NCBI GenBank assembly: GCA_947034895.1 | Contig: OX344763.1 | Location: 82,913,093 to 82,977,092 of the forward strand | Source of the DNA: Rhytidiadelphus loreus | Taxonomy: Eukaryota; Streptophyta; Bryopsida; Hypnales; Hylocomiaceae | Direction of reading: 5' to 3' | Length of the DNA: 64,000 bases | Shown: in pieces, positions 9,183-20,350 of the stretch | How the letters are laid out: each line of letters begins with the position of its first letter | Position numbering within the stretch: the first letter of the stretch is position 1 | Notes under the pieces: generated by a model | What the model was told of the DNA's origin: nothing | Seen by the model: the letters and a program-made list of their open reading frames with translations, nothing else | Database searches by the model: none | Program-made: the position numbers and the translations under genes

Positions 9183-12100
9183 TGTCGTGACCCAAAATCA
9201 CTCTGGGCGTATAGATACTATATAATTATAGTTATTTTTTTATTTTTTTCAATAGGAAATTCAATTTTTTATTTATTTAACCAGGTGCATAGCATAGTAT
9301 TGAAAACCGGAAGATAGGGAAATCATAAAATGATAAAGTAGTTAAGCAGGAAATTAGTAATCAACAGAACAGGAAATACTAAGGATATCGGGAAACCCAA
9401 TGCGGAGACCGGAATCGGGAATTGAGGCAGTAATTAGACTATCGGGCGACAACTGGAGCTAATTAGGACCACCAATGGTACCTGGCAATTACGGAACGGT
9501 CGGATTAACGGGTAATTAGTAGGAACGGTAGGATCAAACGGTAGGAAATTAGGGGTTTTCCGATCGGAAAGTTTAAAGCCAGGACATTTAGGGTTTCTGT
9601 ACACATTTCCGGCCTCCTCCGTTGTTGTTTGTTATTTTTTTCATGTGTAGTAGTTTTCGGGGTTTCCCAACATAGTATCTGTTTCAATACCTTCAGTTGG
9701 GGCAGTGAGCATGGTGAGGAACTATTGCAGTAATGTGAAGTAAGGAGACAACCATGACCGGAAGTGAGTCGAAAGAGGAGACTGTGAAAGTATCGTTGAA
9801 GCACGTCAGTCCGGTGATTCCGGAAGATGTAGTGTTGCAAGCGGATCTGCTGGAGGACTTGAGCCAGCTGGGCTGCACGGATTGCTGGAGAGACCATGGA
9901 ATTTCAAGGACGAGGTGATGGTGAGGGAAGTGTTACACCCACAGTCGAACGAGTGGAAGAAGACCATGCGAGCAGTTCCGGACAAATGGACCCCAGTGGT
10001 ATGGCGGGAAGTTTACGGATTCACAAGGGGAGGAGTAGGGCCCGCTTCAAGGACGGACAAGTATGCGGTGGGTAAGTTTTTAAACCCTCCTCACCCTAAG
10101 GATGGGTACACCGTGAGTGAGTGCAAAGACGATTGGGAAAGGAGGGTGTTAGAATTCCTGGTCCCCATCCTTAGTCCGGATAGGGGTACTAGGTTAACTA
10201 TTACTCTAGGCAACACGATTTTCGGTGCTCTGTCCGGAGACCGGAAAGTCGATTGGGGGTTAGTTTTGCGGGATCATGTGGGAAAGCTTTGTAAGGCAGT
10301 AGGGAAAACAAAGCCGTCTAGTCTTTCTCCTTTCCTTTACCACCTGTACCACGCGCATGACTGCATGAGAGTAGAAGAAAGGCGTGAGTATAAGGGTCAG
10401 GAAATAAGGCTAGCACATGGTATGAAGGCAGACTCAGAAGAAGAAAATGTGGAGAGACCGGAAGAGTCTTCCGGGGATTCCGGCAAGGATAAACCGGAAC
10501 AGTCAAAAAGGGAGGAACGAGACCCAGTCTGGGGGAGTGATCCGCTTAAGAAGATCATCAAGGATCTAAATCAGATTAGGGAGGGTCATGAGAAAGAAAG
10601 AAGTACCCTAGTTCGGGTGAATAAATTGCTAGGTGATATCCCCGTGAGTCAATGTGAGGAACAAATCCAGAATTTCATTTGGGATGCTGAGAGTAGGGCC
10701 GGAAAAGAGAAAATCACTGTACTGATGGATGAGGTGATCACCTTGAAAAAGGAGTTGAGAGAGAGGAGTCAGGAGAGTGATCAGGTGAGGAAAAACTCAA
10801 TCTGGTCAAAGGAGATGCTCGACCAGATTGCAGAGTTTACTGCATATCTAGCTGAGACACTAAACAAGGCCAAGCTCTTCGATGAAAAAGTTTTAGAAGG
10901 GGAAGGAAAAATAGGGAACAAAGTCATTAATGTTCTAGTTACCTTCCATTCACAACTGGAAGAATTACTTGTTCAGTTGAGGGATGTAGTGGGAGAGAGC
11001 AGTCAGCCTCCGAAATCGGAATCGAAACTGGAAACCACAGCAAGAAAGGAGGGTACTCCCGCCAAACCTCCCCGATCAGATAGTCAGCATATATCACCAT
11101 TGGGTCAGGATAAAACCGGAAAGTCTCCGGGAAGTGTGGAGGTTACTACGCCAGCGAAAGGAAGTGCTATGCAAGAATCCGGTGCGGATCGGGTATCTAC
11201 ACCTGGATCTCAGACTTGTGGTCAGACCAAAGTCAAAGAAGGAAGTCGGGAAACCCCGAAAAGTAAGAAATCGTCCGTTTCCCCGTCTCCAAGTGAAGCA
11301 GCAAAGAGAAGATCGGAGTTGCACAAGAAACCCATCGAGTTAGGGTCCGAAGAAGAAAAAAAAGAAGACGAATCTAAAGAGGAAGAGGAAGAATCCGGTT
11401 CCAGGAGTGGGGAAGAATTTGAGCCATACTCCGATCCAGACCAAGAATTAGCAGCTCCAAAGCGAACCAAGACCAAGTTGAAGGCATAGAAGTCAAAGAC
11501 GAAGAAGCGAAGGGCTTCGAATGTTTCCGGTTCTGCCCGGAAACAGCCAACAAGGAAGGGGGCTACCACTTCAGTCAAGACCCCAGCTAAGCGACAGAAG
11601 AAGTGATTTTAGGGTTAGGTAGAACAATAGTTGGGCGGCTAAAAACCTAAGTTTTTGGTGGAAAAGTAGTTTCCAAGTAGTTTTTAGGTGAGTAGGGAGT
11701 TTCTGTTGAAATTGCCTGGATCCGGATTTTTAGGATCTGAGATCCGTTTTTTATGGTAAGGGCCGGCTGATATGAAGTCAACTATGATGAGGATAAGGAG
11801 AATGACACGTGTCATTCCCTTGGGGTTTTACTTTTGATTCCCTCGGGCGGTAAAAGCCCTTGGGTTGTAAACTATTTAGGATTCAGATTTTTAGTTGTTA
11901 AGTGTGCATTTTCGGATCTTGTTTTCCTAGCATCGTGCAATACAAGTCAGAGCTTTCTGATTCACCTTTTGTGTTTGAGCGTACTTGGATGGCATAATCA
12001 GTCATTGTATGTTCATTTGGATTGCAGGAATAGGTAGAGGGGAAGTGTGCCCGGATGTTGGCTTTATCCGGATTCTGGAGTTTAAGTGAGTCTGTGTGAG

Positions 12101-12864
12101 ATGGCGTTTTCCTGATCCCAAATGGCGTGATCGGTTCAGATTCCGTTAAGTTGAATACGGTCCCAGTAGGCTAGGAGTTGTAACCGTCGAATTACCGGAA
12201 CTCTCTAAGCTTAAAGGTTGATAGGTTCTTCGGTTAACCGGAAACTGAAGGAGATGTGATATTTCTCCATTTCGTCTGTCTCGGATTCTACCCGGATCTT
12301 AGACTAATCCAATAGGTCGTCGTTGTAGTATTTGTTAGGTTGTTTAGCTGGGTTTTCTTGCGTGACCTGCTGATCCAGAATCTTCCGGTTTAGCTGTGAA
12401 GGAAAGTCGGTTAAGTAGTATATGTGTGTGTTGTTGTTGGTTTACTTGAAAGTGGCACTCTTGACACTATAAAACGCAGAGGGTAGGTAATCAGCTTCCT
12501 TCCTTAAGCACAATACGCAGACCCCTCTTGGTCCAGAGGTTAAACTCGAATCCGGTTACGCTGACAGGAAATCCGGAAACTGGGTTAGCTACCTGGTTTC
12601 TAGTTCCGGTCCTTAGTGTAGGTAAACTGTAGAGAGCAAGGGGTTAGGAAATAGCTTAGATTCAGGTCTAGAGGTGATCTGGATAGTTTAGTTTAGTTTT
12701 CTTATCGGATTTGAGTAGGTTTTGCTTGGGGTTGTTGTGGTAAACCTTGTCCGTATTTTCGGTTATTAAGAATCAGTGACAAATCTCTGTGGGAACGATA
12801 AACGAGTCACTTTAGGACCTTTTCCGGTCTTAGAGAAGCATTTCGATTTTCCTGTGCTACGACA
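9183..12864. mobile_element. Solo LTR, 3.7 kb, with 5-bp target duplication
   Basis: The insert interrupts the A2 HAD exon exactly: removing it rejoins the frame seen in A1. It starts TGTCGTGACCC and ends GTGCTACGACA, so it has the TG...CA ends of an LTR with a short inverted repeat TGTCGT/ACGACA. GAGAG is duplicated on either side (9178-9182, 12865-12869). Near the right end CTCTGTGGGAACGATA resembles the end of plant Ty3-type LTRs. The first and last 500 bp are not alike, so it is one long LTR and not a pair. It contains a large ORF (9754-11606). Confidence 0.8.
9754..11606 (+). pseudogene. LTR-embedded ORF, plant transposon protein (PF20167-like)
   Basis: The best ATG is at 9754 (MTGSESKEETV). 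The frame changes near 9880, where one base appears to be missing before LLERPWNFKDEVMV. It then stays open to a TAG at 11487-11489, and a Lys-rich tail continues in frame to a TGA at 11604-11606. The region around YTVSECKDDWERRVLEFL and KVDWGLVLRDHV resembles the putative plant transposon protein domain that accompanies Ty3-type elements. The C-terminal half is Ser/Lys/Glu-rich and coiled-coil-like, with likely nuclear localisation signals. Its function is unknown. Its presence inside an LTR means a full-length element would carry two copies. Confidence 0.7.
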
Positions 12865-13095
12865 GAGAGCATATTCTCCTTTCTTTTATGTGATATCTCA
12901 TATCATCACAAAAGCACAGTAGTCCATTCAGATCTAGAATGACATTAAGCCATTTCTTATTGAATTTGGATGTGAACGGACTACAAATTTGCACATCTGC
13001 CATTAAATCACCTACGATTCCCTCACTGGTACCCTACTCATGGGTAACAAAGACACATTGAAAAATTAAACCAGGTCGAATTCAATTGCGAAGGC
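12865..13095 (-). pseudogene. N-terminal part of the HAD domain (A2)
   Basis: The leftward frame contains motif I as VILDLNGLLC at about 12910-12945. It is followed by YHIKERR up to the LTR junction, and preceded by a stretch equivalent to A1 3880-4020 that has gathered stops. As in A1 and B, the second Asp of DxD is Asn. Confidence 0.65.
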
Positions 13096-13199
13096 TACAG
13101 GGAAGTCGAGCATAGCAGGTTATAGAACACATCAATGATGCCAAAATATAAACAATGTTTTCAACCAAGGTGAGACATACATGGCAAATTACATATCGC

Positions 13200-13480
13200 A
13201 TCATCCACCGAAACATTTCAAGGAGACGTTTCAGGATCCTCTTGTTTACCGCAAGGAACATCATCTGTCACCACCTCCAGGACTTCATGAATGACTTCAA
13301 GCACCTTCACGGCATCGGGAATGACTTCAAGCACCTCTTCATCGTGTTGAGGAAGAGCATCATCCTCAACGTCCACTGCCACAGGACACGAAGGAGACGC
13401 CTCTAGTGGAGGATCATCCACAAGGGGACTAGGACATGGAGCAACATAATCGACACACTAAGAGTCTGAGACCCTGCGAC
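13200..13480 (-). pseudogene. Second acidic exon of the large gene (A2)
   Basis: Matches A1 3465-3745. The leftward frame encodes VAVDVEDDALPQHDEEVLEV, repeated (K/E)VLEVI units and DDVPCGKQEDPETSP. The open frame lacks the TAA found in A1. It is an acidic, probably disordered linker of unknown role. Confidence 0.5.
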
Positions 13481-13639
13481 TGTGGCAATTGAACACAAGA
13501 AGGATGTGGTAAGAACAAAATATATTACAATGTCTCACGAAGAGAGAAAATGATACAAAGCGCATATAGTTTGGCCTATCCTAGAACTAACTAAAAGTAT
13601 TTGTGCTAGTCAAACTAATACACGCACGACGGAAGGAGC

Positions 13640-13660
13640 TTCAATTTGAGTCGAGTTGAA
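13640..13660. repeat. A-type palindrome
   Basis: Half-sites TTCAATTTGA and TCGAGTTGAA around a single central G. It corresponds to the perfect copy at 3285-3305 in A1. Confidence 0.8.
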
Positions 13661-13667
13661 ATAGAGG

Positions 13668-14735
13668 CTAAGAGAGTCTCAAGGAACAACCTGGAGGAGC
13701 ATTAGCCACAGGGGCCTGTGACTGCTCCGCATCTACTCTTTCCACTGGCGAAGTGCCAACTATATCCATGGCCTCAGGATCCAGAGGGATGTCTGCCAAA
13801 TCCTCTGCAATGGAGTTGTGACCTTCATCCTCGCACTCGTGATCGGGCTCAGCTACAACAGCGTCTATATCGGTGGCAACGAAGGAGAGAGTTGGCTCTG
13901 GAAGGATGGCCTCGGATGTTGTCATATTCTAGAATGGATTCCGCGACGATGTCCGCTGCTACATGGCTCTGTCTGCGGAAGCGTGAGGTCGGTTGCCAAA
14001 CATGAGCCGGGAAGAGGTTTTGGCCAGAGACATTTGTTGCAATGGCGCAATTGCTAGCAGAAGGTCCGGATTGATTGCCCTCACGGTCGAAACCACCAAC
14101 TAAGGGATGTTCAAGACGAGATCCTTAATCATTTGCAGGTTCTCCTCTCTCGCCCTTTTGTTTTCCTCCCTCATCTTCTCGCAAATCCTTTGGTTCTCTT
14201 CCTTATTTGCCTGAATTAAATCAATCATCCATTTTTGGTTCGGGGTGACTGATTCAGATTCTGGATTCTTCTTCTTTTTGGACGGGCGCCAACTAGAGAC
14301 AGGAGTCATCTTCGGTTGAGTGGAAAGAGGGGTCGCATGCATCTGCGCCGAGGTGTCCGAGGAACCCCTCATATTGGTAGAGGCGGGAAAACCCTCTGAC
14401 AATCCTCCACCCTAAGGAAGCAACTCCTCGACGATATCGGCTGCTGGATCCTTCCATTCCTCTTCCCTTTCGACGTTGTCACCTTCTTCCTTAGTTAAGT
14501 TGATGGCAACATCCCTCCGAGACCCCTAGATCGCGGCTTTGTCGACCTTTGTGATCCTCTCCTTCCCTTTTGTAGAGCTAGAAGCACCCTTGGTGGCCTT
14601 CCTTGCGTGAACTCTTTGGTCCACGAAGTAACTTGAATCAAGGAAATCATCCTTGTCAAGGCACTTAGATGCCAGAATCAAAGCTAGGAACTTCTCATTG
14701 AACTTGGAGTCCCCAATGACAAAGTGCTCCAGTGA
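13668..14735 (-). pseudogene. Coiled-coil and acidic exon of the large gene (A2)
   Basis: Read leftward from the acceptor at 14736 it encodes the post-glycine-loop segment (SLEHFVIGDSKFNEKFLALIL), a basic Ser/Thr stretch (KATKGASSSTKGKERI), a stop at 14526-14528, an acidic stretch, a TAG near 14412, and a Lys/Glu-rich coiled coil (QANKEENQRICEKMREENKR, 14100-14402). It finishes with the acidic region ending NAPPGCS near 13690. A1 has lost the coiled-coil part to a CACTA insertion. B keeps an equivalent coiled coil, split by a hAT element. The coiled coil suggests self-association of the protein, which would fit binding to palindromes; that is inference. Confidence 0.6.
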
Positions 14736-14874
14736 CTGCAATTATAAACGATCAGGGGAACATAGAGATCAGATACCATTTCAACTCGAATCGAAATGAA
14801 ACTAATGTCTAAATGAAAGTAGCAATTCAACTCGCATCGAGATTAATGACAAGATTGTACATAAAAAAACTTAC
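14736..14874. repeat. Intron with two A-type palindromes (A2)
   Basis: Donor GTAAGT at 14874 and acceptor TTGCAG at 14736, minus strand. Palindromes at 14780-14800 and 14826-14846, 46 bp apart. It is the counterpart of the A1 intron at 869-1000 and of the B intron at 38452-38649. Confidence 0.8.
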
Positions 14875-16161
14875 CTACGCGGCACAGATTATTTTACCCC
14901 CACCAAAAATGGAGAGAACGTTTTCCTGAGGCGCAACAAACAAACTCAACACCTGAAAATAGAAATCCATGTGCAATTCAGTGTTGTATATTCTGTAATC
15001 CAAGTCATTAGTGGCCCTTAACCTGGAATACCTTCCTTCTGGGTGGGCCTCAAATTTCTTGAGGATCTTCTTGCTGAACTTCACCCCCTTCTTCATCAAG
15101 AAGATCAAGTGCACGGATTCCTTTGCCTTATTTGATTTTTCGGGTGCATCGCAAATCCGCTCCCAAACTGACGGAACGTACTCGGCAAAATGTATCGTGT
15201 ATACCTCGCCGTACAATGAGGTCTGGATGTGCGACTTGAGATCGACTTGAAGGTCTATATCACCGCATATCCACAACTAGACACTCGGGTCCTTTGTCTT
15301 GGGTTGGTCCATCGTCGAGAGAACACTCATGAAGGGCTCAAAGTACAAATCCGAGTCCTTCATCCTCTCCCTGTTGATGGACCCAGGAATGTTGCGGAAG
15401 TCCATCACCGCCAATTTGATGCTTTGGTTGTCTTCCTCCTCCCACACATTGGTATCCCATCCCCCAAGCTCGTCGTCTGTCATGTCATAAGGCCAATAGA
15501 AGGTTCTCCCCTCGAGCTTGACAAACTTGCCCTTGCTGCCCATAAAAACCTTGAAAAACTGGGTAGCCATCGATGAAAGCTCTTCAATGCTCTTATTTTT
15601 ATTGTATGGCATCTTTGCGAGGGCGTAGAATTCATCAAGCGGACCAGAAATGAAGGTGTTCTTCGTGGCCCTCGTCACATTGTACGCCTTCTTGAATTCC
15701 TTCTACTTGTCCCTCTGAAAATTGCCTTCGTTGTTGTATAGGCTGAGACTTTTCCTGAGGAAGAAGATCTACCTGCGGATGATCTTCTTCCTTTTGCACC
15801 TCTCAAGCCACTCCTTGGTAGTGTAGCAATCCTCGAGAACCCCGGTGGACTTCTTCATTGTCACCTTGGGGTGTGCTAATTCCCTGTTCGAGGTCCTACC
15901 AAGGAGATGCAAAACCAACCTCTTCAAATCTCCTTCACTGCAATTCCCGAGCCACTTGAAGAACTCCTGGGTCATGCCCCCATCTCTTTCTTAATCCCAT
16001 CCCTTGGTTTGCTTGAACTTTAGCAAGGTATCAAGATCTGTAAGCGGCCCTTTGGAATTCATGGAGATCACCTCGCTCTAGAGGTCATACACTTCCTTGG
16101 AAGTAGTGATGATCTTGAGTTTGTTATGGATGTCGAGGTCTGTGAGCTCCCAATTCATCAC
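14875..16161 (-). pseudogene. Methylase-like segment of the large gene (A2)
   Basis: Starting near 16161 the leftward frame reads INWELTDLDIHNKLKIITTS, passes stops at about 16078, 15991 and 15772, and stays open from 15678 to the donor at 14874 apart from a codon joint near 15276. Recognisable blocks are TFYWPYDMTDDELGGWDTN, SIKLAVMDFRNIPGS, VHLIFLMKKG and FVAPQENVLSIFGGGK. The last resembles the S-adenosylmethionine loop of N6/N4 DNA methylases. B has the same blocks (NLAVVDMREIP, LRMEFYLEILQLFAQPKENV, LGIYTGVK). No DPPY/DPPW motif is visible, so if the fold is right the enzyme is probably inactive or strongly diverged. The upstream end is cut by an insert at about 16.165 kb. Confidence 0.55.
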
Positions 16162-17383
16162 TTGGGACTCATGATTTTCTTTTTTTCAATTTTTGCAAAA
16201 TTAATTTAGGTTTTAGGTACAAAAAGCCCAAAAAAGAGTAGAAAGCCAAAATGAGTATGTCACATACCAATACGGTATATGGGCATAAATTGAGTGTTTT
16301 GGCTTAGTTAGTTCATAAAACCGCTTGTATATAGGTTGAAACCCGGGAAATAGGGCAAATTGTACATATTGAGTGATATTGCCCATAATAGCCTAATCTA
16401 CCCTGCTTGTGACAAACTATGGCCAATTTGGTCCGAGGGAACCTAGGTGAGAACCCTAAAGTCAATTCCCAAAGAGAGGTTTCAGTTCCAAAACGTTTAT
16501 CCAATTTAGTAGAAACCCCAATTGTTAGCCTGCAGGTGGCACAAATTCAAGGCGGGCCAGTAGAGAGAATCTATGGCCAAGGGATGGTGTTTTGGGGTCT
16601 ATACCATGTTAGGAGCTCAACGGCAAAATTGATTTACCAAGATTCTTCTTTATGTGGAAGATTCCCTAGACACCGGTAATTCTAGGAGATGGCATCCTTC
16701 GAATCTCCTATGACCATTGTGCAAAGTAAGAATATAAGCTTGCACATGGGTTGTGGAATTCCATGAGAGGTTCCACAAAAAGTCTCGGTTTTTTCTGATC
16801 ATCAAAGATCTTTTTCCGAGTAGTCAACCGCTCAAAACCTACGATGGGAAATTCCTAGAAATTACCCAAATTGCGGTAAAATCTCACTAAAAATTAGAGT
16901 AGCTTTTTTTATGTTAATAAGATGCTCCAACAAGTTTCAAGACATTCTGATAGCCAAAAGTACCCGAACTTGCAAGATTCCTCTAAGACCGGCAAATTTA
17001 AAGATTACCGTGGAGTTGACCGGCGTTTTGGGAGCATACGAAATCGGAATGAGGTCAAAGTTAGGTCTTTTCTTACTCCTTTACACCTACTAAAGAGCCT
17101 AGGCCACTTACTTTTCATAGAAAAGTCAAACTCCAAAAGTTGGGTTTTTACCCTTTTGGGTCGTTAAGTTGGCGTTAGGATTCATTGAGTTTTTAGTGAT
17201 AGAAAAGGGGGAGGGGGTACCTTTAAACTAAAAATGGCCTTCTGAAGCCAATGGCGCAATCCGTTTGTGATTTGGAGTTAAACTCCAAAAGTTAGAAGTT
17301 AGGTCCAGCGTAGAAGTGAAAATAGGGAAAATTAGGATGAAAATCTTAAGTGATAAGATTACCGTAGGAAAATGAGAGGAGTT

Positions 17384-17415
17384 GAGTGCCCTTGGAAACG
17401 TATAAAAGGGCACTC
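17384..17415 (+). promoter_or_regulatory. TATA box inside a 10-bp stem
   Basis: GAGTGCCCTT (17384-17393) pairs with AAGGGCACTC (17406-17415), and TATAAAA starts at 17401 between and into the right arm. A pyrimidine-rich stretch (CTCCTCTCTTCTC) follows, as at many plant transcription starts. It is probably the promoter of the inserted element. Confidence 0.5.
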
Positions 17416-17929
17416 ATTCTCCTCTCTTCTCACCCCTTCTTGCCATTTTTTGGCAAATTTATACACATGCTCCATTAACGTGGAGTTTTTGGTCATTTTT
17501 TGAGCCGAAGTTGTCAACGTGTTTTTTTTGAGCATTTCAAGCTCATCTTGTTGTTGTTTTTGCAAGCTTTGAAGGACTTTGGGGTCCCTTCAAACCTTGT
17601 GTTTGATTTGTGCATGTTTTGGGAGTCTTGGACAAGTATTAGTTGTGTTTTGTTGCTCTAACTTTGTGTGTTGCTTCTTTGGGCAACTTTTGTTGGTGTT
17701 TTGGGACTAACTTTGTACTAACTCTAGAGGTTCTTCCCTTGTGATTGGCGATGCCACTTAGGGAAGTCCTTTGGCTTGTTATTTCTCAATTTGTACTAAT
17801 TATGTTTGTGTTTTGTATCACTAACACTCACTTGTTGTAAATTTCTTAAGTGTTGTGTTTTGTGTTCTATCTCTTCCCTTGGACAAGCCAAACTCTTTAG
17901 AAACTTGTCTAGAAAATCTCTCATATTCC

Positions 17930-18200
17930 AACTCACGGTGAAGCTCTGGCTTTGTACGGTTAGGAGTGTTCTAAATGTGTTAGTACTTCCTAGAAATACG
18001 GCGGAGCTATGGTTTCCTTTTGTTAGGATTCTTTAGAGTTTTTTCCAAGCTACGGCAACGCTTTGACCTTGTGCAAAAGGGATAGTTTTAGAAGTATTAG
18101 AGTTTCCTAAAACTACGGCGAAGCTTTGACTTCAAGTATTAGAATTAATTAGAGTATTTGTTGTGGTTTTTTGAAAGTACGGCGAAGCTTTGACTTCAAG
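17930..18200. repeat. Five spaced copies of TACGGCGAAGCTTTGACT
   Basis: Variants of TACGGCGAAGCTTTGACT recur about every 60 bp (near 17935, 17997, 18052, 18114 and 18178), separated by AT-rich variable sequence. It looks like a degenerate tandem repeat in the leader of the inserted element. Confidence 0.65.
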
Positions 18201-18363
18201 TATAAATTATTACAAAACTTAGTTTCCAAAAGTTGGTAAAAAAAAAAATACAAAGTTTAGCTCTCAATTTTGAGCGTCTAAAATTCCAACTAGTTTAGTC
18301 GTTGAAATCAACGACTATTTGTAGTGGAAATTATCCCAAAAATATTTCAATTTTTGTTTGAAT

Positions 18364-18590
18364 TTTGGGGGCCAGCCCCCGCAAGGCTTGGCCAGCCCGG
18401 CCAAAGCCTCGCCTGCAGCAGAGCCACTCGCTGCTCGCAGGCCCCAAGCGACAGGGAGAGCCCGCCTGCAGCAAAGCCGCTCGCTGCTCGCAAGGCCCCA
18501 AGCAACAGGGAGAGCCTGCCTGAGCGAAGCCGCTTGCAGGCCCAAGCGACAGGGAGAGCCGCCTAAGCGGCCGGAGGGGGGCTTAATCAC
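18364..18590. other. GC-rich block in AT-rich surroundings
   Basis: About 220 bp with repeated GCTCGCTGCTCGCA, CCCCAAGC and ACAGGGAGAGCC motifs, sharply richer in G and C than the flanks. Open frames on both strands are a consequence of composition. It is followed by poly-purine DNA to about 18720. Confidence 0.5.
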
Positions 18591-20092
18591 CCTCTCCCAC
18601 CTAATCATGACTTGTGGTTTTCTTTTTTTTGGTTTTTTTTTTGGATTAGTAGACGAAGGGAAAAGAAAAAAAAAAAGAGGGAAGAAAATAGAAATAGAAA
18701 AGGAGGGAAGGAAATAGAGGTGAAAGGAAGCTAGGAGCCATAGTATAGAAATAATCAACAAATTAAAACAAATTAGAGTAGTCTTAGGAGCAAAAAATAT
18801 AGGGAGGAGAAGTAGGTGAAGAAGCATAACGGTTGAAGAGAAGGGGGAGGAGCAAACTTAAAAACCTTTCATAGAAATAGCAATTAGCACTTGAAAAATA
18901 GTGGAAATTAGCAAGAAAGTAGTAGAAATTAGCAACTCTAAACTCACCACTCTTTCTCTCAACTACCAACTATCACTATCATAGAAACTTAGAGTTCAAA
19001 AATTCAAAGATGGAAGCATAGAATGAAGTGGAGAACAAGAAAAATGGCATAATTATACCATTGATGAGTAGAATTTGGAAGTTGATAGGATTAGGTTGGA
19101 AATCTTTGCAAAGTAATTTAGACCATTAGAAATAAGATAGAATAATAATTGACTTGAAAAGTTTGGAAGTCAATTATTGTTTAGAGAGGATCAAATAATA
19201 GAGTCTAAATAGTGTAGAAGTAAAAGAAGAAGAAAGAAAGAAAAGGGAAGGAAGAAGTTGAGAAATAGAACTTAGACTTGTATTTAACACCTTTTTTAAG
19301 CCGTGGGCAAAATTATCAAAGGACTAAGGAAGATGGCGAACAATGAAGATATCGAGGGAGTACACTACAACCTTCACAATGACATTAACCCCGAGGTATG
19401 AATTTGAGTTCTTGAATTTCCTTTTTAACCTTTAAAAGTAGTATTTAGACATAGGAACCGAATTAGAGGATCAAGTCAGTCAGACTAGACTATTTCAATT
19501 CCAAAGTTTTAGAGTATGATCTTAAAGCTTAAGTCCATATCTTTCTAAGAAGGTATCATACGACTAATTTGGATCAAAATTGAAGAAGTTATGAATGGAT
19601 GAAAAATAGGTAAGAATTTGGGTGACACAGAGTAGAAATCATCCAAATGACTTAAAATTAAAACAATAAATATTAAATAGTAACTTAAGCCAGTAGGTAA
19701 AATTTCAGAATTAATTGAATTAGGTAAGTATTTTAAAACACTGGATGAAGTTTTCAGGGTCCTTTTAGGACAAAACTTCATCCGCTCAAAACCTTGGCTA
19801 GGAAGGTTGGATTTCGATGAATTTTATGTTTTTAGAAATGGCATGAGATGACCTACAAACTTAAGTAGTTAAATTTAGCCTGTAATTACTTATACTTAGA
19901 AACCACCGTGACCTTAGCTTTGAACCAATTAAAGGAATAACCTTAGTTAAGTAAAGACTAAACTTCTTTTAACACAAGAAGGAACATGTAAGAATTTAAA
20001 GAAAGAGTTCATTGCTTGGAAGGCACAATGGACGACGCTTAGACACCCCTAGCAAAAGAAGTGAAAATAAACAAGAACCTGTTGTGAATTTA

Positions 20093-20211
20093 TTTACCAT
20101 GGGGGGGTAAAAAACACTCACAAGGTCCTTCTCCTTCTTTCTGCTCAATGCTCCTTGGGACTTTTTGACATCTATCATAGCAAACCTGAGCCTCACTGTG
20201 TCCGTAAAGTC
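20093..20211 (-). pseudogene. Short exon between ParB-like and methylase-like parts (A2)
   Basis: Minus-strand exon DFTDTVRLRFAMIDVKKSQG, which aligns with SFTDAVIERFQNINPERDGA of B (39954 downward). The acceptor is at 20212 and the exon is broken by the 3.9-kb insert. No domain is recognised. Confidence 0.6.
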
Positions 20212-20350
20212 CTATAGGTACATTTAGATATAAACCATTAATCTCGGTATAATCAACTCGACTCGACTTGAATACATACGTGAAGTAATATTTCAGCATA
20301 TGCAGCAGATTGGAAATTCAACTTAGCTTGAGTTGAATTACACTACTTAC
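20212..20350. repeat. Intron with two A-type palindromes (A2)
   Basis: Donor GTAAGT ends at 20350, acceptor TATAG at 20212, minus strand. Palindromes lie at 20252-20272 and 20317-20337. The B counterpart is the intron 39955-40229, which has two B-type palindromes. Confidence 0.8.

Larger units (their letters stand above)
16165..20092. mobile_element. Insert of about 3.9 kb in A2, probably LTR-derived
   Basis: In element B the frame is continuous across this point, whereas in A2 the two halves of the same exon are at 16.16 kb and 20.1 kb. So 16.2-20.1 kb is an insertion. It holds a TATA-bearing hairpin (17384-17415), a repeat field at 17930-18200, a GC-rich block (18364-18590) and a short ORF starting MANNEDIEGVHYNLHND at 19334. 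These suit the promoter, leader and gag start of an LTR retrotransposon, but I could not find paired LTRs or exact ends. No polymerase coding is seen. Confidence 0.45.

Noticed and set aside
9183..12864. Complete LTR retrotransposon with two short LTRs
   Set aside because: The two ends do not resemble each other; a solo LTR explains the ends and the target duplication better.
14875..16161. Active DNA methyltransferase
   Set aside because: Only the glycine-rich loop is similar. No DPPY/DPPW or PC motif was found in A1, A2 or B, and the copies have stops.
18324..18827. Protein-coding gene in the GC-rich block
   Set aside because: Open frames on both strands run through short GC-rich repeats and poly-purine DNA; there is no conserved motif.
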